A stretch of 64,000 bases of DNA, taken from NCBI GenBank assembly GCA_016713535.1, contig JADJOY010000021.1, positions 166,021 through 230,020 of the forward strand. The letters run 5' to 3'. Position 1 is the stretch's first letter. Each line of letters begins with the position of its first letter. The translations under genes were made by a program, and so were the position numbers. Shown piece by piece: positions 27,975 to 38,255 of the stretch. The DNA is from Deltaproteobacteria bacterium (GTDB lineage Bacteria > JADJOY01). A model generated the notes under the pieces. It was not told the DNA's origin, searched no databases, and worked only from the letters and a program-made list of their open reading frames with translations.

Positions 27975-28364
27975 TCAGAACCAGTAGTCGGCGACACAGC
28001 GACCGTCGCGCGGCAGGTCCTCGAAGGTGTCGAGCCCGTCGAAGTGGTCGATCGGCAGCTTCGCGACCGCCTGCGGCTCGCCGAGCCGGACGTTCACCGC
28101 CATCCGCCGCCGCCCGTCCTCGCCCGCGTGCTGCGCACGCCAATACGCCACGCAGGCACACGTGGGGCAGAAGTGGAACTCGACGTGCTTGCCGCGCACG
28201 TACTTCGTGGTCGGCCCGCTGACGTGGATGCCCTCGTCCTCGAAGTCGTAGATCCAGAGCCCGCCGTAGCGCCGACACACCGTGCAGTTGCACGCGGTCG
28301 CGCCATCGGGCTCCGGCGCGAACGTCCATCGCACCGCACCACAGTGACAGGATCCTTCGAGCAT
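27975..28364 (-). CDS. GFA/CENP-V-type zinc protein
   Basis: A 129-aa protein of the family once called glutathione-dependent formaldehyde-activating enzyme. Zinc ligands are visible as CHC (MLEGSCHCGAV), CNCTVC and CPTCAC. The fold is known from CENP-V and Gfa; the reaction of most members is unestablished. Start ATG 28364 gives normal family length. It is followed by the GNAT gene. Confidence 0.88.
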   Translation of the reverse strand: MLEGSCHCGAVRWTFAPEPDGATACNCTVCRRYGGLWIYDFEDEGIHVSGPTTKYVRGKHVEFHFCPTCACVAYWRAQHAGEDGRRRMAVNVRLGEPQAVAKLPIDHFDGLDTFEDLPRDGRCVADYWF

Positions 28365-28471
28365 CGTCGTCCTCGCGTTCAATGGAACGCCCGCCGCGCG
28401 CCGCATCCTAGCCGAACACCCGCGTGCCCGTGCCCGTGCCCGGGCGATCCCGGGCCCGAGGGCCTGCGGGC

Positions 28472-29416
28472 TCAAAGCGCGGCGGCGCGGATCTCCTCGG
28501 CGGCGGCGCCCGCGGCGGCGAGGTCGAAGAGCTCGCGACCCTTCGCGCGGCTCATGCGGAAGAGATCCCTGTAGTCGACGCCCGCCCTCACGACGGTGAG
28601 GGCGAGCTGCGCCCGCTTCGCCGACCTCGGGTACGCACCGAAGCCCATCGCCGCCTGGCGCCCGAACCAGGTGTGGTCGAGCCAGCGCGAGGTGTCCTCG
28701 AGGAAGGGGACGATGCCGAGCGCGTCGCGGACCTCGTCGAGCGGGCGTGGAAGCAGCTCCTCCCATGGCACGCATTCCGGTGGGGTGACCCGGCTGGCCG
28801 CGAGCCCCCGCGCATGGGCGTCGCGGAGGAGCGCTCGCCAGGCCCGCTGCCCGCAGCTCGGTCGGATGAAGAGGCCCGGGCCGAGGCCGAGGGGCGAGAG
28901 GGACGCCGCCCGGTAGGGCACGTGGTGCTCGTATCCGAGCGCGAAGTAGATGAGGAGCCCTTCTCCCGGCAGGTCCGTGCCGTACCCGGTCACGACGTGG
29001 AACAGGTCGTGGAGCCACCGCGACCGTGCGATGTAGTACTGGGCATCCTCGCTCATCTCGAAGGAGTCGAAGAAGCCGTCCAGGTAGATCGTCGCCGCCA
29101 GCAGGAAGCCCGGAACGCCGCCGGGGATGTCCATGGCCTCGTGGAACGTCCGGCCGAGGCTTCCCGCGGGCATGGCCGCGAGCGCGGCGGAGTCCGAGAG
29201 GGCGGCGCCGAGATCGGGCCGCTCGCCGAGGATCCGTCTGCCCGTCGGGTGGGCCCGCATCCGCTCGATGTCGGCGAGGATCTCCGGGCCGCCCGCCAGG
29301 AGCTTGATGCGCGGCACCTGCTTGACGCCGCCCTCCGAGACCGGGTTGAGGAGCCAACGCGCTCCCGCCAGCAGCGCGCCGGGGATGTTTCGTTCGGTCA
29401 GCGTGCGTTTCTTCAT
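28472..29416 (-). CDS. Coq4-like protein
   Basis: A 314-aa protein with the zinc-ligand signature HDXXHX11E that defines Coq4 (H136, D137, H140, E152 in HDLFHVVTGYGTDLPGE). Eukaryotic Coq4 organises ubiquinone biosynthesis and removes the ring C1 carboxyl group; bacterial homologues are less studied. Its ATG overlaps the stop of the TetR regulator gene by four bases, so both come from one transcript controlled by that regulator. A role in quinone or lipid metabolism is inferred. Confidence 0.8.
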   Translation of the reverse strand: MKKRTLTERNIPGALLAGARWLLNPVSEGGVKQVPRIKLLAGGPEILADIERMRAHPTGRRILGERPDLGAALSDSAALAAMPAGSLGRTFHEAMDIPGGVPGFLLAATIYLDGFFDSFEMSEDAQYYIARSRWLHDLFHVVTGYGTDLPGEGLLIYFALGYEHHVPYRAASLSPLGLGPGLFIRPSCGQRAWRALLRDAHARGLAASRVTPPECVPWEELLPRPLDEVRDALGIVPFLEDTSRWLDHTWFGRQAAMGFGAYPRSAKRAQLALTVVRAGVDYRDLFRMSRAKGRELFDLAAAGAAAEEIRAAAL

Positions 29417-30042
29417 GGGGGGAAGACCTCGACGAGAAGCGCCTTGGCGCCGTCGATCGTGTCGCGGGCGCCCTCCGGGTTCACCACCCTGCGGAAGGCG
29501 AGGCCCTGCAGCGCGTCGAGCACCACCGCGAGCCCACGGGCCGCGCGCTTCGACGTCGACGCCGCGGGGAAGAGCTCGTGCGCCAGTTGCCGTACGGCCT
29601 CGCGGTGCCGCGCGGCCACCGGCCTGAGCGCCGCCATCAGCTCCGCGTCGGTTCGGGCCGCCGCGTAGATGTCGAGGACCGCGGCGAGGCGCGGATCCGC
29701 GTAGCCGGCTAGCAACAGCTCGCCCGCGACCTCGACGCGCCGGGTGACGCTGCGCAGGACTTCCGCGCGCAGCGCGGCGAGCGCCGCGACGTAGTCGGCC
29801 GTCAGCTTCTCGAAGAGATGAGCGACCGCGGCCGCCATCAGCTCGGCGCGGGTCGGGAACTGGTGGAGGAGGGAACCGCGCGAGGCCCCCGAGCGCTGGC
29901 AGACGTGGACCGTGCTCGTTCGGGCGTAGCCCTCCTCGGTGATGCAGGCGAGCGTCGCTTCGAGGATGCGCAGGCGCGTCGCCTCGCCTCTGGCCTGGGG
30001 GTGGCGTCGGGGCTTGGCGCTCGTGGCGGACGACGCGGCCAT
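29413..30042 (-). CDS. TetR family transcriptional regulator
   Basis: A 209-aa repressor. The N-terminal helix-turn-helix (TRLRILEATLACITEEGYARTSTVHVCQRSGASRGSLLHQFPTRAEL, residues about 21-68) is typical. The C-terminal ligand domain is not assignable to a ligand. A perfect 9-bp inverted repeat sits 26 bases upstream of the start, which is probably its operator. The overlapping downstream Coq4-like gene is the likely target along with itself. Confidence 0.92.
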   Translation of the reverse strand: MAASSATSAKPRRHPQARGEATRLRILEATLACITEEGYARTSTVHVCQRSGASRGSLLHQFPTRAELMAAAVAHLFEKLTADYVAALAALRAEVLRSVTRRVEVAGELLLAGYADPRLAAVLDIYAAARTDAELMAALRPVAARHREAVRQLAHELFPAASTSKRAARGLAVVLDALQGLAFRRVVNPEGARDTIDGAKALLVEVFPP

Positions 30043-30067
30043 GGCGTCGTCGTACGTCAGTCGAGAT

Positions 30068-30089
30068 AATTAGTCAATGCTGACTAATT
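30068..30089. promoter_or_regulatory. Palindromic operator of the TetR-Coq4 operon
   Basis: A perfect inverted repeat AATTAGTCA-ATGC-TGACTAATT, AT-rich against a GC-rich background, located between the hydrolase stop and the tetR start. The 22-bp size suits a TetR dimer. Confidence 0.75.
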
Positions 30090-30869
30090 TCCGCCCGTCG
30101 CTGCATCCGGCCCCTTCTCGGCCAGGAACGCGGCCACCTTGGCGAACACCTCGTCGGGGCGCTCGCGGTGGGGCACGTGGCCGCAGCCGGTGAGGACGGC
30201 CACCTCCACCGGGCCGCCCACGCGCGCGCCGATCCCCTCGGGGAACGCCACCGAGCCGTACTCGTCCTGGTCGCCGTGGATCACCAGCACCGGGCAGCGC
30301 ACCCGTGGCAGGTCGTCGCGCAGGCTCCACTCGTCGAACGCGGGCGAGAGCCAGGTAAGGGTCCAGCTCGCCAGCACCCACGCCGCGCGCTCGCCGTGCC
30401 AGCGCGCGAGCTTCGCGAACTGCGCCGGGTCCGCGAAGCCGTCGCGGGCGCGCCGGATCCCCTCGCGGGTGCGCTCCTCGACGAACGGCTGCGCCGACTC
30501 GCTCACGACCGCGAGGCACGGCTCGCGTCCCGAGGCCGCGACGAGCAGCGACATCACCCCACCCACGCTGTGCCCGAAGAGCACGTACTCGTCGAGCCCG
30601 AGCGCTCGCCGGAGCGCCGGAAAGTGAGCCTCGGCCTCGTCGCGGATGAAGCTCAGCGGGATCGGCTCGGTGCGCGGTGTCGAGCGCCCGAAGCCGAGCC
30701 GGTCGTAGGCGATCACGCGCTGCCCGAGCCGCGCCGCGAGCTTCTCGGGAAAGTCGCGCCACAGCTCGACGCTGCCGAGCGAGTCGTGGAGCAGCACGAT
30801 CGGCGGCTCGCCGCCGCCCGCAGCGTCCGCCGGCGCCCACGTGCGGACGAAGACCTGCCCGCCGGGCAC
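30084..30869 (-). CDS. Alpha/beta hydrolase, 5' end probably removed by IS21 insertion
   Basis: The alpha/beta hydrolase core is clear: LLHDSLGSVELW (oxyanion region), YDRLGFGRS, nucleophile elbow GHSVGG, HGDQDEY and catalytic His in GCGHVPH. Homologous-looking sequence continues in frame upstream of the GTG at 30869 (LEIETRDQLVDVPGG) to about 30925. There it meets the IS21 end without any start codon. The native N-terminus was probably lost; translation from GTG 30869 (261 aa) is possible. It is transcribed towards tetR, with its stop inside the palindrome. Confidence 0.75.
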   Translation of the reverse strand: MPGGQVFVRTWAPADAAGGGEPPIVLLHDSLGSVELWRDFPEKLAARLGQRVIAYDRLGFGRSTPRTEPIPLSFIRDEAEAHFPALRRALGLDEYVLFGHSVGGVMSLLVAASGREPCLAVVSESAQPFVEERTREGIRRARDGFADPAQFAKLARWHGERAAWVLASWTLTWLSPAFDEWSLRDDLPRVRCPVLVIHGDQDEYGSVAFPEGIGARVGGPVEVAVLTGCGHVPHRERPDEVFAKVAAFLAEKGPDAATGGN

Positions 30870-30946
30870 GTCGACGAGCTGGTCTCGGGTCTCGATCTCG
30901 AGCGGGCCGGCTCCGGCGGCCCGTGTTGATGGTGGCCAGGAAGCGC

Positions 30947-30986
30947 GGGATTCCGGTGAAGAGCGTCGTTTCGGTGGAGCGGGATC
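30947..30986 (+). repeat. IS21 left terminal repeat
   Basis: Begins GGGATTCCGGTGAAGAGCG; the right end at 34165-34204 carries the inverted counterpart GGGAATCTGGTGATGAGCG. Confidence 0.65.
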
Positions 30987-31158
30987 CGACGCACCGGAGC
31001 GCCGACGCCCTTCGTTCCTGAGCGGAGCTCGATCGAGCGCCGTCGTGTTATCTCGGCCCGGTTTCCGGGAGGAGTGAAGGCCCGGGTCTAGCCACCCGAG
31101 CCTTCGTGGGAGTCGCGGCAAGCAGGCCGCGAGATCCCGCCGCGAGCGTCGCATCGGG

Positions 31159-31836
31159 GTGCCGCCGCGTCCAGCCCGACCGGGCTGGAGGGCGGCGATT
31201 CCCGCCTCGGATCGGCTCTACGCCTGCGCGCGCTGTCACCGCCCGGTCGTCATCTGCTCCCCGTGTGATCGCGGGCAGCGCTACTGCGCCGAGGGCTGCG
31301 CGGCCGTGGCCCGGCGCGAGAGCCTCCGGCGCGCCGGCGCCGCCTACCAGCGCACCGAGCGCGGCCGCGTTTGTCACGCCGTCCGCCAGCAGCGCTACCT
31401 CATCCAGCGCGAGCGAAAGATGACGCATCACGCTCCACGTTCGACGCCCGCCGTCCCCACACTCGCGGCACTCGTCGATCGGCCGCACGTCGCGGCCCTC
31501 CGCGCGAGCGTGGAGAAGACCCATGACGTGGAGAGTGGCGGTGGGGCTCGCAGCCCCGGAGATCGCGATCTTGGTGACGGACGAGGAGGGCAGCGACCTC
31601 CTCAAGGCCCGGCTTCCCCCGACGCATCACCCCCGAGCGCTGGTGGCGCTGGTGGAGGGCCTCGCGCTCTGGAGTGGCGAGCCCATCGTCATTGTCATTT
31701 CTGCGGACGAGCCGGATCCGGGTGGCTACGACGACACCTTCTTCGGGCTCGACCTGTGGCCGCTCACCAACCCCCTCGTCACCATCCACTTCGTTCCACC
31801 CCCCGAGCACCAGGACCGCATCGACGGACTCGGTGA
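31159..31836 (+). CDS. IS21-associated zinc-ribbon protein (3' part uncertain)
   Basis: From a GTG at 31159 the first 95 residues encode a cysteine-rich protein: YACARCHRPVVICSPCDRGQRYCAEGC, then ARRESLRRAGAAYQRTERGRVCHAVRQQRYLIQRERKMTHH. The cysteine pairs look like a small zinc ribbon, and the basic tail suits nucleic-acid binding. Proteins like this accompany some IS21-type elements. The open frame then runs on through the next gene to 31836 in another frame. That long overlap is odd; a missed indel that hides the true stop near 31520 is likely. Confidence 0.55.
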   Translation: MPPRPARPGWRAAIPASDRLYACARCHRPVVICSPCDRGQRYCAEGCAAVARRESLRRAGAAYQRTERGRVCHAVRQQRYLIQRERKMTHHAPRSTPAVPTLAALVDRPHVAALRASVEKTHDVESGGGARSPGDRDLGDGRGGQRPPQGPASPDASPPSAGGAGGGPRALEWRAHRHCHFCGRAGSGWLRRHLLRARPVAAHQPPRHHPLRSTPRAPGPHRRTR

Positions 31837-31875
31837 TTTCAGCCGGCTGCGCGCCCTCGAAGGAGGTCACGGCCG

Positions 31876-31879
<4 letters not shown>
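31523..31879 (+). CDS. IS21-associated small protein
   Basis: A 118-aa protein ([27 protein letters not shown]...) of no named family I recognise. It contains [20 protein letters not shown], then an acidic [25 protein letters not shown] stretch. The stop overlaps the istA ATG as ATGA, so it is translationally coupled to the transposase. An RNase-H-like or regulatory function would be a guess. Confidence 0.65.
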
Positions 31880-33364
<1,485 letters not shown>

Positions 33365-33384
<20 letters not shown>

Positions 33385-34144
33385 CTCGCTTCGCGAACGC
33401 GCCTACCGCCTCGGCCTGTGGGGCGTGCTCGCGCGCTGGGACGAGCTTGCCGACGCCGCGTGGCTCGCCGAGCTGATCGCGGTCGAGGAGGACGAGCGCC
33501 AGCGCCGAAGCCTGGAGCGGCGCATCCAAAACGCGAAGCTCAAGCGCTTCAAGCCGATGGCCGACTTCGACTGGTCGTGGCCCACCAAGATCGACCGGGC
33601 GCTCGTCGAGGAGCTCTTCACGCTCCAGTTTCTCGAAGAGCGCGCCAACGTCGTGCTCGTCGGACCCAACAGCGTCGGCAAGACCACGATCGCCAAGAAT
33701 CTCGCCCACCAGGCGCTGCTACGCGGCCATACCGTGCGCTGCGTCTCGGCCAGCGAGATGCTGAACGACCTCGCCGCGCAGGACAGCGCCGCGACGCTTC
33801 GCAACCGCATCGCCCGCTACTGCCGGCCGGCGCTGCTCGTGATCGACGAGGTCGGCTACCTGAGCTACGCCCACCGCCACGCCGATCTGCTCTTCGAGAT
33901 CGTCACCCGCCGCTACGAGGAGCGCTCGACCATCGTGACCACCAACAAGCCCTTCTCCGAGTGGAACGAGGTCTTCCCCAACGCGAGCTGCGTCGTCACC
34001 CTCGTCGACCGGCTAATCCACCGCGCCGAGATCGTCGCCATCGAGGGCGGGTCGTACCGCTTCAAGGAGGCCAAGGAGCGAGCCGCACGGAAGAAGGACG
34101 CGAAAGCATCGGCGATGAAGCCCAGCAAGCCGACCCACCGCTGA
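33365..34144 (+). CDS. istB: IS21 helper ATPase IstB
   Basis: A 259-aa AAA+ ATPase related to DnaC. Walker A is GPNSVGKT (K106), Walker [11 protein letters not shown] (D161, E162), followed by a sensor region [12 protein letters not shown]. IstB assembles on target DNA and activates IstA. The gene is full length and overlaps istA, the usual IS21 arrangement. Confidence 0.96.
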
Positions 34145-34164
34145 TCGCGGCGGGTACTGTCATC

Positions 34165-34204
34165 GATCCCGATGAGGCCAAACCGCGCTCATCACCAGAT
34201 TCCC
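34165..34204 (-). repeat. IS21 right terminal repeat
   Basis: Inverted counterpart of 30947-30986, with 29 of 40 positions identical when read inward. Confidence 0.65.
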
Positions 34205-34272
34205 GCCCGCGCGCCAGAGCCGGACTCGCTCGCGGTGCTCGAGGAAGGTCGCCCTGGAGAAGCGCGTACGGG

Positions 34273-34646
34273 TCAGAGCCCCTTCCTGCCCGACGAGAAG
34301 AGCGCGAGCAGCACGTAGACGAGCCCGGAGAGGAGCAACCCGCCGATGGCGACGACGATCGCTCGCGGCGACTCCCTACGCGCCATCCCCTCGAGCACGC
34401 GAACCAGCATCGCGCGAGTCCCGAAGCCTCCGAGGATGGCCGGAAGAGGAGCAACACGAGCGGCGCGATCCGCTCGGGACCTGCTGCCGCGAGCGTCCCG
34501 GGCGCGGCGAGAAGGAGCTGCAGATCGTTCAGGAAGTCAGGGGAGTGCAGCACCTGGCCGACCACGAAGTAGGTGAGCCCGCCGCCCGCTACGATCAACG
34601 GATGGCCCCAGGTGGGTACGCGGGTTTGCGACTCGTGAGCGCGCAT
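34273..34646 (-). CDS. Small membrane protein (one frameshift)
   Basis: Read from ATG 34646 the protein has two hydrophobic segments (HPLIVAGGGLTYFVVGQVLH; QLLLAAPGTLAAAGPERIAPLVLLLF). Adding one base near 34440 continues into PAILGGFGTRAMLVRVLEGMARRESPRAIVVAIGGLLLSGLVYVLLALF, ending at 34273. The total length is one base short of a multiple of three. This gives a coherent protein of about 124 aa with three to four membrane segments. No family recognised. Confidence 0.55.
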
Positions 34647-34696
34647 GTCGGACGCGTCGAATAGCAGGTCCGCGCTCGGTGCGCGATCGGATTCTT

Positions 34697-34745
34697 TCAC
34701 GGCCGGTTCAGCTGCCACGGCACTCCGAATCGATCTTGCACCCAC
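34697..34745 (-). pseudogene. C-terminal remnant of a VOC (PhnB-like) protein
   Basis: Only the terminal residues VAWVQDRFGVPWQLNRP followed by a stop are present. DRFGVPWQ is the characteristic end of PhnB-type VOC domain proteins. An in-frame stop lies immediately upstream, so the rest of the gene has been deleted. Confidence 0.5.
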
Positions 34746-34920
34746 GCGACCTACGGCCCGCCCCAGCCCGGCAGCGCGGCCGCCTGGCGGATCCACGCCG
34801 CGAGCTGCTCCTCGTCGAACGCGTAGATTTCGACCCTCCGGCGGGGTGTCGGCGCCGAACGTTCAGCGCGACGGGGCCGGAACGACGGAGGTGCTTGCTG
34901 CCACGTCGCCAACCATCCGT

Positions 34921-35541
34921 TCAGATCAATTCGGTGCCGGCGAATGCGGCCGAACCGGCCGATCGTGCATTCGTAAATGACCGGACGATCGTGCAATGGC
35001 TGCGATGTTCGATGACCTCGATCACGGATCCCCCGCATCTCTCGAGCAGGCCGTAGCCCGCTGCGAGAGTAGCTTCGAAGTGCGCGCCCCGATCCTGGTG
35101 CACGAAGAACACGACGAAGCGGGCGATGTCGTCGGTCCACCAGCGTTCGACGACCGCCTCGATGGCGGCACGTCCCGGAGCGAACACGCGCTGCTCTTCC
35201 TGGTTGCCCCAGCGAGTCCGCTCCGACTCGGCGCGGACAGTCCAGATTCGTGTCGCTGGGGTGCCGACGGCCACGAGCTCGGCGCTGTCGGGTTCTCCCA
35301 TCACTTCCGCGATTGCGAAGTAGGGCTCGGCTCCGCGGTCCGCGAGGTTCGAGATCAGCCGAGCGATGACGGCTGGTGGGATCGCGACTCGATCCGCTAC
35401 CGAGTGCCCTAGGACCAGAGTGGCCTCGGACCATCCTGCTGGCAGTCCGCTAGACACCAGCAGCGCATCCTCGGCCGCGAACCGAGGGGCGTCCACGAGA
35501 CAGAGCCCGATCGCGTCCGACGTGGCCTTCCAGTGGCTCAA
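34921..35541 (-). CDS. Hypothetical cytosolic protein
   Basis: About 206 aa. The preferred start is a TTG at 35541 that overlaps the TGA of the upstream lipoprotein gene (TTGA); a GTG at 35574 is possible. The sequence is a well-composed globular alpha/beta protein (AVIARLISNLADRGAEPYFAIAEVMGEPDSAELVAVGTPATRIWTVRAE; RFVVFFVHQDRGAHFEATLAAGYGLLERCGG). I do not recognise the family. The 3' flank 34750-34920 holds a short open frame ending EIYAFDEEQLAAWIRQAAALPGWGGP, which may be another gene remnant. Confidence 0.55.
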   Translation of the reverse strand: MSHWKATSDAIGLCLVDAPRFAAEDALLVSSGLPAGWSEATLVLGHSVADRVAIPPAVIARLISNLADRGAEPYFAIAEVMGEPDSAELVAVGTPATRIWTVRAESERTRWGNQEEQRVFAPGRAAIEAVVERWWTDDIARFVVFFVHQDRGAHFEATLAAGYGLLERCGGSVIEVIEHRSHCTIVRSFTNARSAGSAAFAGTELI

Positions 35542-36014
35542 CGAACCCAATCTCCCATGAACACGAGCTCCCACCGCGGACCGTCGTCTCCGAGAAAGAG
35601 GCCACGGTAGGCGCGGAAGAGGATGATCTGTCCCTCTCCGCTCAGCGACCCACAGCCAGTGCCGGTCTGGACCCGTACAGCGCCGCCGTCGCCTTCCATG
35701 GTCATCACCGGGCCGGACCGAAACGCTTGCACGATGCGGTTCAGCTCACGGGCCTGGGGGTCGGTGATCGGGCCGATAAGGGTCGCTCCGCTCGGGCCGA
35801 TGCAGCGGTTCGCCGCCTGTGTAGCGTCGAGCACGAGCGAGCGGCGTGGAGTGTCGAGCTTTTCGAGCCGAGACAGCGTGTCGCGGATCGCTTCGGAAGC
35901 CATGGCTGGCGGTACCGCTACCCGAGGAGCGTTCGCGCACGAGGCGAGCGCGACCAGGCCAGCAAACACTCCTGGTCGGATCGGATGCGGTCGCCGCTGC
36001 TTACGATCTGTCAC
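35538..36014 (-). CDS. Predicted lipoprotein
   Basis: A 158-aa protein from a GTG at 36014 preceded by GGGAG at correct spacing; a TTG further up is less likely. The signal and lipobox are VFAGLVALASC. The mature part has LDATQAANRCIGPSGATLIGPITDPQARELNRIVQAFRSGPVMT...GCGSLSGEGQIILFRAYRGLFLGDDGPRWELVFMGDW with two possible disulfide cysteines. No family recognised. It is coupled to the downstream hypothetical gene. Confidence 0.65.
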   Translation of the reverse strand: MTDRKQRRPHPIRPGVFAGLVALASCANAPRVAVPPAMASEAIRDTLSRLEKLDTPRRSLVLDATQAANRCIGPSGATLIGPITDPQARELNRIVQAFRSGPVMTMEGDGGAVRVQTGTGCGSLSGEGQIILFRAYRGLFLGDDGPRWELVFMGDWVR

Positions 36015-36045
36015 GGTTCTCCCGTGCCCACTCAAACTCGCCGCG

Positions 36046-36405
36046 CTACTTCGCCCCGCGTTCGGCGGCGAGCGCCACGGCCACGCGCTCGATCAGGTCG
36101 TAGGGGATCGGCTCGGCGAGCGGGAAGCTCAGGTTCCCCTTCTCGTTTCGAAACGGCGCGAGCGCCTCGATGAGGGCGGCGTCCTGGGTGACCGGTGGAT
36201 AGATCCCGATGTGCTTCCGGAACGCCGCGAAGTAGAAGAACGTGCGATCGGTCCGGAAGGCCGGCAGGTTGTAGCTGATGCAGCGGGTCGCGCCGGGGAC
36301 CTTCCCCTCCACGATCGCCTGGATGCGGGCGAGGATCGGCCGTACCTCGAGGGCCGCGTCGGCGAAGTATTCGTCATGGGACGTGAATCGTTTGGTGGTC
36401 GCCAT
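36046..36405 (-). CDS. DUF1801/YdhG-like protein
   Basis: A 119-aa protein of the DUF1801 (YdhG, iron-chaperone-like frataxin-fold) family. The conserved ILARIQAIVEGKVPGATRCISYNLPAFRTDRTFFYFAAFRKHIGIYPP core and KGNLSFPLAEPIPYDLIERV tail are present. A GGAG ribosome site precedes the ATG. The true physiological role of the family is unclear. Confidence 0.88.
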   Translation of the reverse strand: MATTKRFTSHDEYFADAALEVRPILARIQAIVEGKVPGATRCISYNLPAFRTDRTFFYFAAFRKHIGIYPPVTQDAALIEALAPFRNEKGNLSFPLAEPIPYDLIERVAVALAAERGAK

Positions 36406-36443
36406 CGGGGGATCTCCGAGGGGGTATCGAAGGAGCGGCGGGC

Positions 36444-36878
36444 TCAGGCGTGCGATCCGTCACGGCGGCCCGCGTGTGGCGTTCGGTCGCCACGCAGCGT
36501 TGCGCCCACGACGACGCCAGCGAGGCCGGACTTGATCACGGCGCCCAACATCCAACCGACCGCCAAGCCCATGGGCACCGGCATGTGGATGTAGGTCCCG
36601 AAGCCCACCCCGATGCCCAGCTGCAGACCGATCAGCAAGCCGAACGCCCCGCCGGCGCGGATGGATTTCGGACTCACGTACCGATCGTAGGTCGCCATGA
36701 ACGCGGCGATGAGTGCGATCCGAACGGCGAAGATCAGCCCGACGTTCAGCTCTGGCGCCGCCCGCCAGAGGCCCGGGCTCGCGGCGTAGAACGGTGCGAG
36801 CAGGCTGAAATGCAGAACGTAGTCAGCACCGCACCAGATCAACAAGATCGAGAACCCGGCTAGGAGAGCTCGCAACAT
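36444..36878 (-). CDS. Four-helix membrane protein
   Basis: A 144-aa integral membrane protein with four hydrophobic segments (LLAGFSILLIWCGADYVLHF; LIFAVRIALIAAFMATYD; GAFGLLIGLQLGIGVGFG; GLAVGWMLGAVIKSGLAGVVVGATL). Conserved positions suggest a DUF1761-like or similar small membrane family; I cannot assign it firmly. Start ATG 36878. Confidence 0.65.
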   Translation of the reverse strand: MLRALLAGFSILLIWCGADYVLHFSLLAPFYAASPGLWRAAPELNVGLIFAVRIALIAAFMATYDRYVSPKSIRAGGAFGLLIGLQLGIGVGFGTYIHMPVPMGLAVGWMLGAVIKSGLAGVVVGATLRGDRTPHAGRRDGSHA

Positions 36879-36958
36879 CGGGTGCCTCCGAGGGCCGCCA
36901 CGAGGGTCGATGTGGCGCTCGTGCGCGGCGCGGTCTTACGCCGCCTCCAGCTCATGGA

Positions 36959-37756
36959 TCAACCCGATCGCGGCGGACGCTCGTGACCGCACGCGGCGAT
37001 CGCTTCTTCCACGAGCGCTCGATCGACATCCCACCACGGCAGGAGCTCCTCGAGCGCGCCCAAGAGCTCGGGCGCGCCCAGCTCCCGTGCGGCATCGACG
37101 GCGAGCCAAGAGACAGAGTCGGCTCGGAGCTCGCGAAGGAGTGGATCGAGGACCCGGGTGTCGTGCCGGATCGCCAACCCCACGAGGGACTCGCCGCGGG
37201 TCTCGTCGTGCGCATCGGAGGTGCGCGCGAACAGCGCGTCGCGGATCTGCGGTGAGTCGTCGTCGATCATCGACCCGAGTCCGAACGTGGCCCAGTCCCG
37301 GACGTCGTCGTCAGGATCCTGGCTCAACTGGATCAGCACGGGCGAGGTGACCGCACCGCCGATGTTTGGAAGCGCCCACGCGACGCCGCACCGAACCTCC
37401 GCCGCAGGAGGGGCGGCGAGCGAAGCCAGTAGCGACGGGTCGACCTCGACGGCGAGGTGACCGAGCGCGACGACAGCGGCGTCCACGACATCGGCGCACG
37501 GATCGTGGAGGAGGCCGGCGAGAATCGGCGCCGAGTGAGCGCGGTGCGGACTCTCATCTCCACTACCGCCGAGCTGGCCGAGGATGTCGGCCCCGAGCCG
37601 GCGTTCCTCGGCGAGCGAGCTCTCGCAGAGGTCAACCGCCGCATGGAGCGCGCCAACCGTTCCGTCGCGGTGCAGGGCGCGCACGTGGTCCCAGCGGGTC
37701 TCGCCGTCGCCGTCGGCGGCCGCGCGAAGTGCGCTCGCGATGTCGTCGGCGATCAT
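36959..37756 (-). CDS. HEAT-repeat protein
   Basis: A 265-aa all-helical protein made of HEAT/PBS-lyase-type repeats. Successive units read CESSLAEERRLGADILGQLGG, LHDPCADVVDAAVVALGHL, AEVRCGVAWALPNIGG and QDPDDDVRDWATFGLGSM. Such proteins are protein-interaction scaffolds. The start is ATG 37756, with a family-C repeat just upstream. No operon partner is obvious. Confidence 0.82.
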   Translation of the reverse strand: MIADDIASALRAAADGDGETRWDHVRALHRDGTVGALHAAVDLCESSLAEERRLGADILGQLGGSGDESPHRAHSAPILAGLLHDPCADVVDAAVVALGHLAVEVDPSLLASLAAPPAAEVRCGVAWALPNIGGAVTSPVLIQLSQDPDDDVRDWATFGLGSMIDDDSPQIRDALFARTSDAHDETRGESLVGLAIRHDTRVLDPLLRELRADSVSWLAVDAARELGAPELLGALEELLPWWDVDRALVEEAIAACGHERPPRSG

Positions 37757-37815
37757 CGGTGCTTGCTCCCGACTAGCGGGTCACGGTCTGTGAATGCCGC
37801 CGGTGTAGCAACTGT

Positions 37816-37880
37816 TCTCGTAGCGCGGGGGGATCCGTCCCCCCGCGGCGCTTCGCTCGCGCTCGCATTCTTCACAGGCT
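37816..37880. repeat. Family-C repeat, copy 1
   Basis: Contains TCGTAGCGCGGGGGGATCCG, then TCCCCCCGCGGCGCTTCGCTC, ending near TTCACAGGCTC. The same sequence with small changes recurs at 50957. The core GCGGGGGGA-TCCG-TCCCCCCGC is a strong hairpin. Confidence 0.6.
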
Positions 37881-37881
37881 C

Positions 37882-38255
37882 TCAGCCCTCCGGAGCGTGG
37901 CAGACCACCTCGAGGTTGTGCCCGTCCGGGCCGATCACGAAGGCCGCGTAGTAGTTCGCGTGGTAGGGCGAAGACCGGGCGCACCGTTGTCCTGGGCACC
38001 GGCCTGGAGCGCCGCACGGTGGAAGGCGTCGACCTGCCGGCGACTCGCCGCCCGAAACGCCAGGTGGAGCGGCGATGGCTTCTGCGCCGACTGGTAGAGG
38101 CACAGGGAGCACTCGTCATCAGGAACGCAGAGCTCGACGCCGTAGCTCGGCGGCCCCTCCGCCACCACCGCGATCCCGAGCGGTTCGAGGGCCGCGAGGA
38201 AGAACGCCTTGCTCGCTGCGAAGTCGCTGGCGCCGAGTTTCACGTGGGCGAACAT
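37882..38255 (-). CDS. VOC family protein (one frameshift)
   Basis: A glyoxalase/bleomycin-resistance-fold protein from ATG 38255 (MFAHVKLGASDFAASKAFFLAALEPLG). The first part ends in AALQAGAQDNGAPGLRP. The second frame continues YHANYYAAFVIGPDGHNLEVVCH, the standard C-terminal metal-ligand strand. One base is missing near 37966 and the length is one short of a multiple of three. With the repair it is a normal 124-aa member. Substrate unknown. Confidence 0.75.

Noticed and set aside
34751-34920. Short minus-strand frame ending EIYAFDEEQLAAWIRQAAALPGWGGP
   Set aside because: It looks mildly protein-like but has no start or family match and overlaps the end of the 206-aa gene; noted only in that entry.
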